64,000 bases of DNA from Trichopria drosophilae (GCA_030407085.1 CM059585.1:99170501-99234500); one strand, 5' to 3'. Numbered from the stretch's first letter, positions 35,436-48,822 are shown. Notes: generated from the sequence alone by a model not told the origin. Made by a program: numbers and translations.

Positions 35436-36608
35436 TTAAATCCTTTTTGTCCCGAAAGTTCGGAATTTGAACACAACTTTTGTTCCAAACACCATTAGAA
35501 ACAATTAAAATAAGTTAAAATCGATAGATTTGAACCTTCTCTTTCAAATGCCTTGATCAGATTCAGTCGGCGGTTTCAAAGAAAAAAGTTATGATCATTT
35601 TTTTAAAAACAAGACTGTTTTCTTCGACGTTTCTTTGCAAGAATTGCGTTTTTTGATATTGAAATGGGCAATGCTGACCATTGTAAAAGGCAGTAATCGC
35701 GTCTTTTTGCTCAGCTCCTTCTTCTCTCGCCGGATTTTTTTCAAAAGACGGCTTCGAGATGGCGTCTGCAAGTTGTAATTTTGCATCTTCTTGCACAAAT
35801 ATATTCATAACCTCAAATTAATTATATGCAATTGACTTTAGCGATTTTCTTATGTAATTTTCATTAAATTTTCGACGTTTCCATATCACTACTTACGTGA
35901 GAAATTGAAAACGACCTATACCCTTATGACCTGTCAATTATCGATTTACAACCTAAACATTGAGGACAGCTCTACAATTCATTTATGAAAACGTTGTAAG
36001 TTTTGACTATGGCGATTGTAAAAGCCCAATAAAAGTGCATCATGGAGTGAAGCTCTTTTCTTCACCCATGAATGCCTAATGTCAAAATTGTTTGTTCTCC
36101 AAGTTACATATATTACATGTCGCTAAATAGTATACCGAAAAAGTACTGATTCATAACTATTGATATCGCGTACTTTAGCCGTCACCATAATTGCAACCGT
36201 TACGTGGTCAAATAATCGATATCTCTGCAAGAAGATGCAAAATTACAACTTGCAGACGCCATCTTGAAGCCGCCATTTTGTCGTTCGAAAAAAATCCGAC
36301 GTGAGAAGAAGGGGCTGAGCAAAAAGACGCGATTAGTGCCTTTTGCAATGGTCAGCATTACCCTTTTTAATGTCAAAAAACGCGAATCTTGCGAAGAAAC
36401 GTAGAAAAAAACAGTATTTTTTTAGAAAAAAATGATAATAACTCTTTTCTTTGAAATCTCCGGCTGATTCTGACCACGGCATTTGAAGGAAGAGGTCAAA
36501 ATCTATCAATTTTGACTTACTTTAATTGTTTCTAACGGCGTTTGAAACAAAAGTTAGAGCGTTGAAAGTTGGGTCCAAATTTTGGACTTTCGGGACGAAA
36601 AGGGTTAA
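35436..36608. mobile_element. Fold-back element with arms of about 370 bp and TTAA flanks
   Basis: The left arm (35440-35802) starts ATCCTTTTTGTCCCGAAAGT and the right arm (36223-36604) ends ACTTTCGGGACGAAAAGGG. The arms are reverse complements over almost their whole length, with small indels, including the pair TGCAAAATTACAACTTGCAG / CTGCAAGTTGTAATTTTGCA. TTAA occurs at both outer edges (35436-35439, 36605-36608). A 420-bp unpaired centre separates the arms. The overlapping - strand frames in the left arm are repeat shadows. The terminal word is shared with 7296-7312, so the family is multi-copy. Confidence 0.75.
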
Positions 36609-39600
36609 GCTCAAGAAAAACCAGGATATTTAAATTTTTCTTTGTATTTCAAAAAATATGGGTCATAGAAAAAAAACTAATATCCCTTGTTTTTATATAG
36701 AAAATACAAAACTAACATAAACTGTTAAATTTCTCATTAAATTTGATATAATTGTTAATAATTAAAATATGTAAATATTCGAAAAAGTAAATAAATATTT
36801 TCGTTGTTTGTATTAGACAAAATGAGAATTTAAACATTTATTTTCTGTCTAAAAAAATACCAAAACATTTTTGTTTATTCTTTAATGGTAATTTAACACT
36901 AAAATTATGTATATTTAACAATATTAATAACTTAACATATACGATTTAAATACTTAATATAAGTTAATGACTTAAATTTTTGTCAGTTTCTGTTTAAAAA
37001 ATAGATATACTATGAAAATAAAATTTAATGAAAAAATAGAAAAAAAACAGGGTTAAAAAATCATAAACCAAAATAATCAGGGTTTTAATATAAAGAAAGT
37101 ACCAACATTTTTCTTGTTCGATTTTTAATCTGCAAAAAGTAGAATCATATATATTTTAGATTTTTCGTATGTTTAAACCAAAGCAACAGCAATAACTTTT
37201 GGAATCCCATTCGCTTTTGTAAGCTAGAATAATTTTCTGTAAAGATGTTGAATTTGAATAAATTTCTGCTAAAATGTACCATAAAAAATGTGTTTGAACT
37301 GTAACAAACCGTTTTGGGAAACAACTATGCATAATCTGTAGTAATTTAAAAATTTAGTCGTTACGGCGATTTAAAACTTAAAAATGACTGCATATTATCC
37401 CTCCCATATATTAAAATTATTAACAGCAGCAATTTTGCAAAACCGGTTTCTGATTAATATGTTAATATTCGCAAATTTCCGTCACAGGTTAAGAAAAATA
37501 ATATATAAACGTACATTAATTTTAGTGTATAGTATCAAAAAATGTTGTGCTTATATTAAATTTAATACTGATATATTTCATAACCGATTTTAAAGTGTTG
37601 TATTTGTAAAGTTAATACACGAATATCTATGATTACTATAATATAAGCCCATTTTTAACAATGTATGGCAAACGTTTTTTGGGGCGGAGAGGAGAGTACG
37701 TATATTGAAAACTTCCAATACATGTTGTATAATTATAATAAATATTAATAAAAGAGTGTGAAAATACGTAACCTCATAATGTCCAAAAACATTTTTCTCT
37801 CTTTTCTATTTTATGCGATTTCGCAATTAAAATATCATATGCTACCTTAGAAATAAAAATAAAGTTATATTTAGCATTTAAACTACACGGGCCAGATTTA
37901 TCATATCAGGGTGAGTCATTTTAATCATAGGTTTAAATATCACCAAAACTATACGCAAGCTACAAAAAGATTGTTGCGAAATAATTTATATCTCATAATG
38001 ATTTTGTACTTGATATCAATTTTCACGGACATTTGAAGGTCATGGTTGTGTTCAATGAATTCAAGAAATCGATAGATATTACGTAAGAATAATAGATAAT
38101 TCCATAACGTAACGTTCAGAAGATTAAATCTTAAAAAATTGTCCAAAGCCCGTTCACCTTTTTTAGAAAATCTCTGAGTAAAAGATATTTAGGAAAAATA
38201 AAATATTCTGTCATTTAGTATTGAAAGCTATGTATATGATTACTCTCAACAATTTCTAGGTTGGCATTTTTTTTTTGTATCTATATCATATTTCAAAAGT
38301 AATACTCCAAAAACGGGTATTTCAGATACTCTCCCATACCGAATGCAACATTATGATAAGGTTACTAAAAGGTTTAACATTAAAACTTTAACCGCAACAT
38401 GTTAATATTGTTATGAGACGATTACCTATAACGAACCTTATACGAAGATTTAGAATTTAATATCACAAAATCACCAAACGCGGTTGTTGTATTAACCTCT
38501 ATAAAAGGTTATTCTCTTAATAATCGGTCAGGTTACTTCATTTTGCTGACGCTAGGTGCAGAAATTCATTAAAATGCCCGATACTTAACTGTACAATATA
38601 AATACATAAAATCAGAAAATTAATATAATTGCAGACATATAATGCGATAAACATATATTAAATGGTGCACTGTCGTGTTAGATGTTAATTTTAACATAAT
38701 ATTGGATACATCTTAATGGATATTACATAACTTTATTATTATATTATCCTACAACTGTATGAATTCAGAACTTGTAAAAATGAATTTTAATACTTTTTTA
38801 TCCATTTCGATTACTGGGGTGCTTAAGTCTTAAAATGAGACGTTTAGGAGACAAAAGTTTTTGCATCGATACCAAAATTATAGACGGGCATTGAAACGAG
38901 AATTTTGCATGACACTTATTCTAAGAGTGATTTCTGTTGATGTTGTTAATTTTACTAGTTTACTTAAGTTAATATTATTTACCCAGTAAAAGAAAATGTA
39001 TTCCGAATGATTGGTAATCAAGAGATGCGATATTATGCATAAAACTAAAAACGGCATGCACTAATCTAATAAAAAAGCAACCTCCAATGGCTGCACTAAA
39101 AATAATTCCATTAAAAAAAATTTCCAGAAAAAATCTTAGTTGCTTTGACAGATTCAAGAAAATTTTCTAAGCTTCAGTTACTACCGTAAAGAAGTGAAAT
39201 GAACTAAAAAATGTAGTTCTGCTAAATTAAATTAAAAATATATAGCTTTAGAATATTGAATAGTTTTTAGTGCACAAGGTAGTTAAACTCTAAAACATGT
39301 TTTTAAATGTAGTAGAATTAACTGCCAAAATATCGTTTCCATAACTATATTTTTTGTTGATTTAACTCCTTTGTGGTTGTAACTGCAACCTATAAAATTC
39401 CGTTAAGGACCTATTGAAATACTTTCAGTAGTTAAAAAGTAGTGAAATCAACTAAAAATTGTTGTCGGTGTGCTTTAAATTTTAGATAATAAACAGAAAA
39501 TTCCAGAAAAGCACCATGTTTTTCCATGATTATTATTATTTATTGTTTAACATTTTTACAAAACTTCGGAATTAGGTAGCCGGAGAGAGAACTAGAAATA

Positions 39601-42435
39601 CTGAACTAAGAATATTAAAAAATTTCGTCTAATTCGTTCATTAAAAAGCATATGAAATACCACATTTATACTTATAAAACCCAATTTATAGAATTTAATT
39701 ACTGAATATAGATTTTCCAGAGTTTATTATATAACTCTACAAAAAGCAGATCTTAGATGTCAGTTAGGATGTTGAGATATTTGAGGTCAATGACAGTCAG
39801 CGCTCAAAATATTATGACTTTTTTTTTGGATATTTGTCACAAATTCAAAGTGGCAGTAATTTTGTGAGAAAAAATCATAGGTGATCGACTAATAGCTCAT
39901 CTTCAATGGTAAAAGTTGTACTAAATAGAGTAAATAATGTAAATTATATATTCTAAATAATAAATTGTAACTTGTAAAAATAAAAAATATTAATTTGTCG
40001 CAACTGGTATGCAACCACGAAAATTGTCGAGTACATAACGTGAAATATCTCAAAATTCTGAAGAAATAGACCAATTCTCACCTTAGATTCGGATTTTGCC
40101 CCCAAAATTACTTTGGAAATGACCAACTACTTCCAACAAAACCTTCTTGGCCAGTGTTATTAATCGCATAATTAAACGGACTTATTAATGGTGAACTCCA
40201 AAGCATATTCTTGGGGAAAGTTTGAAACATGGATAATATATAGATTAAATGAACTAAAACATTTGATTAATTTTAATATACTTAAATGACAGAGTGCGAG
40301 TATCAATAAGGCTGTTTTTGGGCACTCTTCAAATCGGCATGCCTGAATCCATCCAAGCCGTTCTTCGATTTGTCAACTGAAAAAAGAAAAAAATCAATAG
40401 ACAAAGTAGGATTTTGTATATCTCGACGAAGATTAGTAATTTTTAATTGGTTATTATTAACCCCTATACTTTCCAACAAACTTTCAACATGAGGAGGATG
40501 AAAATATGTCAGATTAGGGTAGTTTTAGTGTGGGGTTGTATCATGAAAATTCTAAATTACTGATTCAAATTTGTGAATAATTTCTTAAATTCAATTCGAT
40601 TAGTTTTTAACTGCTTCGTGGGGTTTTCGGAACCACAGGTAAGGAATCTGAAGTCAATTTAAAAAATTGACAGATTTTTTTGAAACTCGGTGTCTTGTTA
40701 TTTGGGTTGAATTTTATTTTAAAACTATAATGGACAGTAAATACATAAGGTGATTCCTAAAAAATACAATAAGATGGTTGTATTTTTGTTTGAAAATAAA
40801 TAACTTAATATTTATATTTTATAGTGTATATTTTTTATGAATTATAAATATTTATTTGAAATTATATGCTGCAATTGGTGACGTTCTGTTTTCAACAAAA
40901 AAGTGTTTTATTCAGTTCATTAATAGTAGTTCACGATATATAAAATTACCATATGTACAATAAATAACCGCTATTCTATGTCCATCGTCCATTGTCCATT
41001 TTTTTGAAAATTCGTACGCTGTATTGGTTCTGCCATTTTTAATGATTAACAAATAACTTAAAATTCCATATATCTGCGATTCCGAAACCCCCCAGGAAAC
41101 AGTTATTGACATTCGTCCTTGTGCCAAGATCGTCATCTACCAAATGTATTGACACATTTACTTTCGTTTAATATTATTATAATAATTTGATCTGTCATTA
41201 ATATCATATTTCTACGTCTTCCTAATATTCCTTTGTATACTTATGTTTCATTTACAGCAATTTATAGGTTGTGTTTCTTTAACTTATATTTCTTAATTAA
41301 TTCACTTTTCAATTCCAATATTTAACGGTCTTTTACTATTAGAATGGTACTTGTTATTGCTAAAAATGGAGTAATTATTCTAATTCTAGTAAACATATTA
41401 AAAATATCCTACAATTATTGAATTTATAACAGTTTTCTCTTCTCAAACGGTCGTCTTCATTTCATCTAATTTACAATTCAAACGTATAATAACTGCTAAT
41501 ATGAATCAAAAAGTACTTGAACTTAAAATTAGTATTTACAGGCTGTGGCTCTGGTATGGATTCATACTAAAATGTTTTAATAATAATGATATCCAGAAAC
41601 GGAATACAATGAATTCCAGCCAAAACCCGGCTTCTATTCTGGTAAAATGGGGCAAATTTTACCAAGGATGTTGGTTACATAATTTTGTCCAAAATGTTTA
41701 CTTTTTTCAACAGATTTCGAACGATTTTTTTTCGTGACAATTTTTGAACTGCTATTACGCTTTTCATAAAGTTGTTGTAAAATTTAACTTTTAAATCACG
41801 TGTATAGTCGTGTTGTTCAGAATTTCAAAAATGAAAAAATAACCTCCAATACATTTTTTCTCTATATTATGTCTTATTTTTCATTAATAATAAGATTGAC
41901 TTGCTGACGTCTTTGCCAAGATAAAACCGTCACCTTCATTATGAAGTTTAGGGATTAGTCTCTCCTTGAGCTACTAAAAATAGAATTATTTTTATATATT
42001 ATTTTATTAATTACTATATGTACAATATTTAATTCGTACAATTTAGTAAAAATGTATAAAAAATCAGAAATCAAAGTTGAAGTACAAATATTCTTAAAAT
42101 TCTTATGGTTTAAAATTTTGTAGTGTCTTATGTAAAATTTTGTCATGTACAAAATTAAAAATATCTAATCCAGTAAAAAATGCAAATTCGAAAGATTTAT
42201 TTAAACATAATTTCACCGTAAAGTTTTGATTTACACCATCTAATTATTTGTATTTAAATGCGCATCGGCAGATAAACGGTCGATTTTAAGATAAATCAAT
42301 TTTGTTTTTATTTTAAGTTTATTTTAATACAAGGATATGAGAACTATGGGATTATGTTATCGCCATCAAATAATCATTGGATAAACTGAATTTTATCTAA
42401 TTTTCAATTATCTGTAACCTTATCTATCAAAGAGA
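36609..42435. other. AT-rich DNA between the two serpins
   Basis: No gene, RNA or third serpin copy was recognised. Only short frames are present, mostly starting at non-ATG codons. Confidence 0.5.
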
Positions 42436-42439
42436 AAAA

Positions 42440-42473
42440 TATATTTAAGCAGACATTTTTGGGAAAACAGTCA
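42440..42473 (+). promoter_or_regulatory. Probable core promoter of serpin B: TATATTTAA plus ACAGTCA
   Basis: TATATTTAA starts at 42440 and an initiator-like ACAGTCAC lies near 42467-42474, about 30 bp apart. This predicts a leader of about 75 nt before the ATG at 42544. The initiator is weaker than that of serpin A (CAGTCA against TCAGTT). Confidence 0.55.
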
Positions 42474-42543
42474 CTTATTATTTTGATCTATCCAACACAA
42501 GTATTACTACTTTATTCCAGAGCAATCAACACCCAAGAACAAA

Positions 42544-45500
42544 ATGAGATTTTGTAAGTGAAGTTAATTTTTTTAATTATATTTTATATATACATATATA
42601 TTATTTAATTGTAATATATGATCGTTTTGTAGTTTAATTTTTTTTTATCCAAATTTTAGAGGGTATGTTTTTACACTGAATAATTTTTGTTACACTTCAA
42701 TTATTTCTTCCAACGAAAATTTTCAAAAATATTTAACTGTTATAAATAATGTTATAAACAATTACTTGCCATAAACAAATTCTTGTTTTGTAAGGAGATA
42801 TATAAAAAACTACGAAACGACATTTCTTCCTAGACTATAATTAGAATGAAGAAAAAAATTAAGGTAATCAAATTATAGGAAATCTCATTTCATTTTGTTT
42901 TTATTTTTACATTTTTTTGTATTTTTAAAATGTCACGTTCATGGAATGTTGAATTTGTTTTCGTCATTTTGATTTTTTAAAATCGGATCCGACTACAAAA
43001 GCCCCTGCATACTAAATGTTAGACAAAAATACTATATTGAAAATATGACTGGATTAATAATCAGCTTCCAAATTTCGTGACAGAATGGAATAACAAAAAT
43101 ATTTCTATTTTAATCTAAATTATTAATAAACGTTCAAAAATATTCGATTATCAATAAACTTAGTTGAATTTTCAATTTTTATTTAGTTTGATCGTGAATT
43201 ACATAAAAAATGGTTAGACTCTTAAATGATCAAATTATCAGAAAAGGAGTTTATTTTTATAGTTCATGGCTTGACTACTATAAAATAGTTTATCAAGCAC
43301 GTTACTTACGGTACCCTCCTGTTAACTATTATTTTACCACCAACTTTCTAACCGTCAGTTGTTCTTTTTTTCTATCTAAAAAATTAATCTAATTACAATT
43401 TTATTTTTCAGCAAACATTTTGTTGGCGATATGCATCGTCTACTCCGTATCAGCACTACCAACTGATGTGGATCCAATTGAAACAACAAAACGTGTTTTT
43501 AATGCGGCAAATTCATTTTCGACTGCTTTTTACAAGGTAAAAATACGTTAGGTGATTTTTGTTTAATTCAACGATGGCTTAATTTTCACTGCAAAGAATT
43601 TAGATTAATGGCACTATAAATGACTTATCTCTTCAAAGAAATTTAATGTTAACAATTTCATTGTTTCCTTTTTAGAACGCAGAAAAAAATGAGAAAGAAA
43701 ATTTAGTTACTTCGCCTCTAAGCGCATACATGGTTTTAGGAATGATTTCTTTCGGTGCCCAAGGAAAAACATTGCACGAATTACAGAAGGGTCTTCAGAT
43801 ACCGACTAATGATGTAACTGCATTTATAGGGTTTTATGCAATTACGAACATTTTAAAGGTAATAATATTTTTTACAAGATCACCACGTACTCGATAAATT
43901 TGTTAAAAATACACAAATTTTTGTTCAGGCTAAGAGTTCCATTGACGTTACTCTCAACATAGCGAATAAACTGTTCCTCGCTCAATATCTTACTCCGAAA
44001 AGCAAATTCCAAGAAATCTTGAAACATGCGTTTCACTCAGAAAGTCAAAATTTGAATTTCGCAAATTCGATAAATGCTGCTCAGGAAATCAACAAGTGGG
44101 TGTCTCAAGAAACGCATCATAGAATCGATGAAGCTGTTGATCCTGGTACATAATGATTTCTTAATGCTTTATGTTAATGTTATGTGATTTAATAACATTT
44201 TATGTATCTCGTCCCTACAGCTGAATTATCAGCATCCACTGCCATGATGATCGTGAACACAATTTATTTCAATGGAAGTTGGTCTGTGCCATTCGATGCA
44301 CTTGAAACTGAAACAGAAGCCTTCATAGTTGATAAAAATACTTACAAACGAGTCCCAATGATGCATCAATCTGGGGATTACATCCACGGAAGAGTCCGTG
44401 ATCTGCCTGCTGATTACATCATTATTCCATATAAGGTAGAGTTTTTCTTATTTTAAATTCTTATTTCATAAAAATTTATTATTATAGAGAATATGTTGTA
44501 AAAGTATCAATTTACTTTTAATTATTAACAGGATACTTTTTTATTTTAATTTATTGTATTTCATGTGAGCACATTTAATATTTGTAATTTTCATAAATTC
44601 TTGTAATGTGTACCTGACGTTGGTCGATTTAGGTCAAGTTTATCAGTCTAGACGAGTTAGTGCCGACTTATCGTTATTTTTATCAATTTTTATAAATTGT
44701 TGCGTATTTGTTAATACATGCATTTGATTAATGTATATATATTTGCCATAAACATTTCTATTATTTCTTGATATTTTCTCCTTTCTAACAACTTTTCTAA
44801 ATCTTGTTATGTATCATAAAACTTTGTTTTTACCTTTTATCTTCTTTTCTAACACATCAGTGATTCACAATATTTGAAACTCATAAAACAAAAAAGGTTC
44901 ATACGTTAGAGTTTTTAAATATAAGAAAAAAGTATTATTTTTTATATTAAACAGTAATTTTATTTGTATTTGCATTTTATTTGTATGATGCTAAAGTTAT
45001 TCTTTTTAAATAGCATTTTTGTTAATTTTCAGAATAATTTAGTGACAATGACGGTTGTTGTTCCCGACGGAGGAGTTGATTTGTCTCACATCGAAGAAAA
45101 CATGCATTTGTTAAAACATGAAAATTTATATAATACTTCTCGGAATAGTACAGTTGAGCTGTCCTTACCAAGATTCAAAATTGAAAGTACAATCGACTTA
45201 CAGTCTGCCCTCCAGAAGGTAATAAATTTTAAATGTTCACCTACAATTAATAAAAGATCAGTGTTGAAAAGGGACAGCAATAGTCCAAATATATTTTTCT
45301 TTGTTAAAACTTAAGATTTCTATCTTAGTTAGTTCTTGGTAAAATTATTAAACAAAACAGAATTACTATTTTGATCTCACATGAGTTCAAATCTACAGTA
45401 ACAATTCAATTAATAACAAAAGATTAATCTAATATTCCTTATATATAAAATTGTTTCTGATTAAAATTTTTGTTCTATTCAGATTGGAATGGGTGAAATG

Positions 45501-46023
45501 TTCACGGCCGCAGCCAATTTCGGTGGTATTTCAGATACTCCTCTTCAGTTGAATAAAGTTGTTCAGAAAGTCAGCCTAGAAGTTAATGAAAGTGGTACAG
45601 AAGCTGCTGCTGAAACTAGTAAGTCCAAAATCATAATTCTGCAAACTTAAAAAGAAAATCCATACAAGTTCATGGATTGAAAACTGAGTTTTAAAATGGT
45701 GAAAATTTCAGTCGATAATTAGAATGGCTAGGTTTTCACACCAATATTGCTTTTTACATTTTGTTGTATTTCAATGACAGTCTAACGACACTTGCTTCTT
45801 AAAATTTATAACATAAATCATATTTAGCTACTATTTTAAATATGTGTATGTATGTTATGTGGACTTTGAAGACAATATAAATATTTTTTCTCTTACAGGT
45901 GGCTCGATAACTAACAAAATTGCAAAAGATGCTATTATCGTCAACAGACCATCTCTGATAATTATTCGTATGGATTACGTAGACTTATTTGTTGGACGTT
46001 TGGTTGATCCGACATTGAAATGA
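42544..46023 (+). CDS. Serpin B: secreted serine protease inhibitor, 8 coding exons, 398 residues
   Basis: Exons: 42544-42553, 43412-43536, 43676-43858, 43929-44145, 44221-44435, 45033-45218, 45483-45618, 45899-46023. All introns are GT-AG and the frame is open to TGA. A signal peptide (MRFSNILLAICIVYSVSA) predicts secretion. Family blocks in order: NLVTSPLSAYMVLGMISFGA, MIVNTIYFNGSWSVPF, VPMMHQSGDY, MTVVVPDGGVDLSHIEEN, LPRFKIEST, the hinge NESGTEAAAETS and NRPSLIIIRMDYVDLFVGRL. Gly P15 and Thr P14 fit an inhibitory serpin. The loop has the same length as in alpha-1-antitrypsin, which puts Lys at P1 (TNK-IAK) and suggests trypsin-like targets. Exon lengths match serpin A except for small changes in exons 2, 7 and 8, so the two are duplicates in head-to-head orientation. 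Confidence 0.93.
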
Positions 46024-46384
46024 ATTTAAGTTCGATGATGCAGTATTTTATAAATATAAGATAGACTCTTATCCAAATCACGATCGAATGTGTGTAAGCA
46101 ATTATGAAAATATGTATTAGACCATCTGGAAACTTTCAATGTTTCCTTATGCAAGAATTATAACATGTTTATTGTTGACTTCTGTATATGTTGACTTCAT
46201 TTTAATAATAAGATTTATTTATACAAAAACATCAGAAACATTTTTTTCTTTTCCTATATCATTTGAAGGTGGTAAAAGTAACGAAAGAGTAATTTATCTG
46301 GTATATTAAACATTCAGAAAATAAAATATCGGAAGATAAAATGTCCATGAATTTTGAGAAAATTTTGACAACATTTCCATTAAA

Positions 46385-47000
46385 TTTTTTTGAAAGGGAA
46401 GGAAATGATTGCGGTAAACGGAGTTTGGGTACAAAAGTGGACTATATTTAAGGTTTAAAAAACAATTTTTATTTTTCGAAAATATTGACATTTTATTATA
46501 CTATGACGATTTTTGTGGAGCGCCTGGAGTCTCCACTTGGTAATCGGTGCCGGTGATAGAGGTCGTGCGATACATCTGAAACAGTCAAACCAAGATTTTT
46601 TATAATTTATATAAGTGTATATTCTATTTGAACTAAAAAAGTTGGACAAAAGTATTATTTAAAATATTTTTTTTGCTACTTAAAATCAATTTTTTTTCTT
46701 AAAAAAGTATAATTTTTTTTTTAAACTTCGAAAAAATTTATAATTTCATAACTTCTCTGGTATTTTGTTTAGTTCATATAGAATATACACTTATATAAAT
46801 TATAAAAAATCTTGGTTTGACGGTCATCACCGGCACCGATTACCAAGTGCAGACTCAAGGCGCTCCACAAAAATCGTCGTAGTATAATAAAATGTCAATA
46901 TTTTCGAAAAATAAAAATTGTTTTTTTAAACCTTAAATATAGTCCACTTTTGTCTCCAAACTCCGTTTACCGCAATCATTTCCTTCCCTTTCAAGAAAAT
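46385..47000. repeat. Large palindrome (fold-back element) just downstream of serpin B
   Basis: The left arm 46385-46634 and right arm 46770-47000 are close reverse complements, for example GATTGCGGTAAACGGAGTTT / AAACTCCGTTTACCGCAATC and CACCGGCACCGATTACCAAG-type words. A 135-bp A/T-homopolymer-rich loop separates them. The short - strand frames at 46306-46649 are shadows of the left arm. High arm identity suggests a young insertion or ongoing arm conversion. Confidence 0.8.
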
Positions 47001-47439
47001 TGCTAAAAAACGTTGTTTTTCCGGTTTCTAAAGGAGACTACCCCCTTAATGTCTTCTAACAGAAGTTTGGTTTTACTGTACGTATATAATTAAATCTTCG
47101 CAAAATACTATATTTTATTACTGGAAATAATGATGTGGTCATCCGGTATCTTTCAGTTATTTAATTGTGAATACAAATCACCATTATTTTTTATGAAAAA
47201 TCTTGGAGGTTTTGTGCAGTTTTTTATTGTATTTGTAAGAAAATTGGAGACATAATATGTTGGAGTGCCAACTAAAGAAATTATAGGTCCTTAAGGTACG
47301 TCTTTTTTATGAATCTTAGGCAAAACTGTATAGAGAAGTATATATAGTGAAGTTGGAACCATCTGGTTTATTTTCAAAACATTATTGTAACTTTAACCGT
47401 TTTACTGGAAGCCAAAAAAATGGGCTTCAAGAGCGTATA

Positions 47440-47530
47440 ACTTGTAGCCGCCATATTGAATCCGCCATATAGATTTTTGAAAACGTGACATCAGATTCGT
47501 ATTCTGAGACTCAAAAACCTATAGTACATC
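47440..47530. repeat. Partial copy of the CAAAATGGCGGATCCAAT-type repeat
   Basis: GCCGCCATATTGAATCCGCC and ATTCGTATTCTGAGACTC match parts of the array at 48.25-48.82 kb, with the order of words partly scrambled. It looks like a detached, decayed unit. Confidence 0.55.
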
Positions 47531-48249
47531 AAATTTCATGTATATTCATTGAAAACTGTGGAAGTTATTATATATGATACATGACCAGTCGTGGCACTTT
47601 TTTTGTATGTTACATTATACCAGTGAAATGGTTAAGACAGTTTATTTCTGCATATGTACCATAAATATTGTTCTAAAGTAATGGTTAAAGTAATTGTTCT
47701 AAATGGTGAACACATGAGAAAATAATGTTATTAATTTAATGTGCAGTTTACAGGAAATCAGAGGTTTTTGATCAATAATTTAGAAAAAAGATACTAACAA
47801 ATGTATTTCTGATTATATATGACCCTACAAATCAAATGAGTACAGGATTTCATTACAGGTTGGACATAGTAGTTTTGTCTAGAACTTTTTAGTGCATAAT
47901 GATTTCGATAAGTTCTTGGTACCAGTTGAAATGTAGAGGGCATACCTACACTCCTATGTATTTTTGAAGATTTTCTTTACATTGCGAAGAGTTGGACACC
48001 AAACAAAAATCCACTAACAAGTGAAAAAACAATATTTTATTGCATTTTGTATTTAAAAACCATACAGTTAGAAATAAATTAATTTAAAACTTCATAGAGC
48101 TGTCATTGACGATATGTTCTTCAAACCGGAAAAGCATCGGGCATTCCACGTCAACCGGATCACTTCTCTGGCCAAAATTCATTACCACCAAAAAATTGTT
48201 TCAGGGCTTAAAATTTAGCTCAGTATATCTGCTTTTAATTTCCGTGTGG

Positions 48250-48822
48250 TATTTTTGAAAATTCAAAATGGCGGCTCCAATACGGTGCTTGAAATGACCA
48301 CACTTTCAAAAATGAGAGTAAAAAATATTCATACAGTTTTTTATGCCCAAAAAAAATGCCATTTTAGAGCTTCGTTCTTTGTTATTGGATGCTCCAATTA
48401 TGAATCTCGCATTATAATTTTGAAATTCAAAATGGCGTATCCAATATGGCGGATGAATTTTTAGAAACTGATCGGATGTTACTGAAACTTGTTTCTCGGC
48501 GGTTTTTGGTGTCGCAGAATACGATTCTGAACTTAAATTTTAAAGATTCAAAATGGCAAATCCAATGTAGTCGATGAATATTTAAAAAGTGATGGGATGT
48601 TGCTGGAACTTGTTACTCGGGGGTTTTTGGGGTCGCAGAATACGATGCTGAACTTATATTTTTAAATTTTTATCCATTTTGCCATACGCACTTTTGAATC
48701 TTTAAAATCTAAGTTCAGAATCGTATTCTGCGAATAACCCCACAACAACAAGTTTCAGCAACATCCGATCACTTTTTAAAAATTCATCTGCCATATTGGA
48801 TCCGCCATTTTCAATTTAAAAA
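48250..48822. repeat. Tandem repeat of about 121 bp with one inverted unit
   Basis: Units start with ATTCAAAATGGCxxATCCAAT, contain GATGAATxTTTA, GATxGGATGTT and CGGxGGTTTTTGG, and end in CGCAGAATACGATxCTGAACTTA. A partial unit begins near 48250, two fuller ones at about 48420 and 48541, and an inverted copy spans about 48683-48820. The frame across 48246-48464 is not a gene. Confidence 0.75.

Noticed and set aside
35563..35808. Overlapping - strand frames of 67-81 codons
   Set aside because: They lie entirely inside the left arm of the fold-back element.
36609..42435. A third serpin or serpin pseudogene between the pair
   Set aside because: None of the conserved blocks (NTIYF, hinge, NRPSL) was found on either strand.
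46306..46649. Overlapping - strand frames
   Set aside because: Shadows of the left arm of the palindrome.
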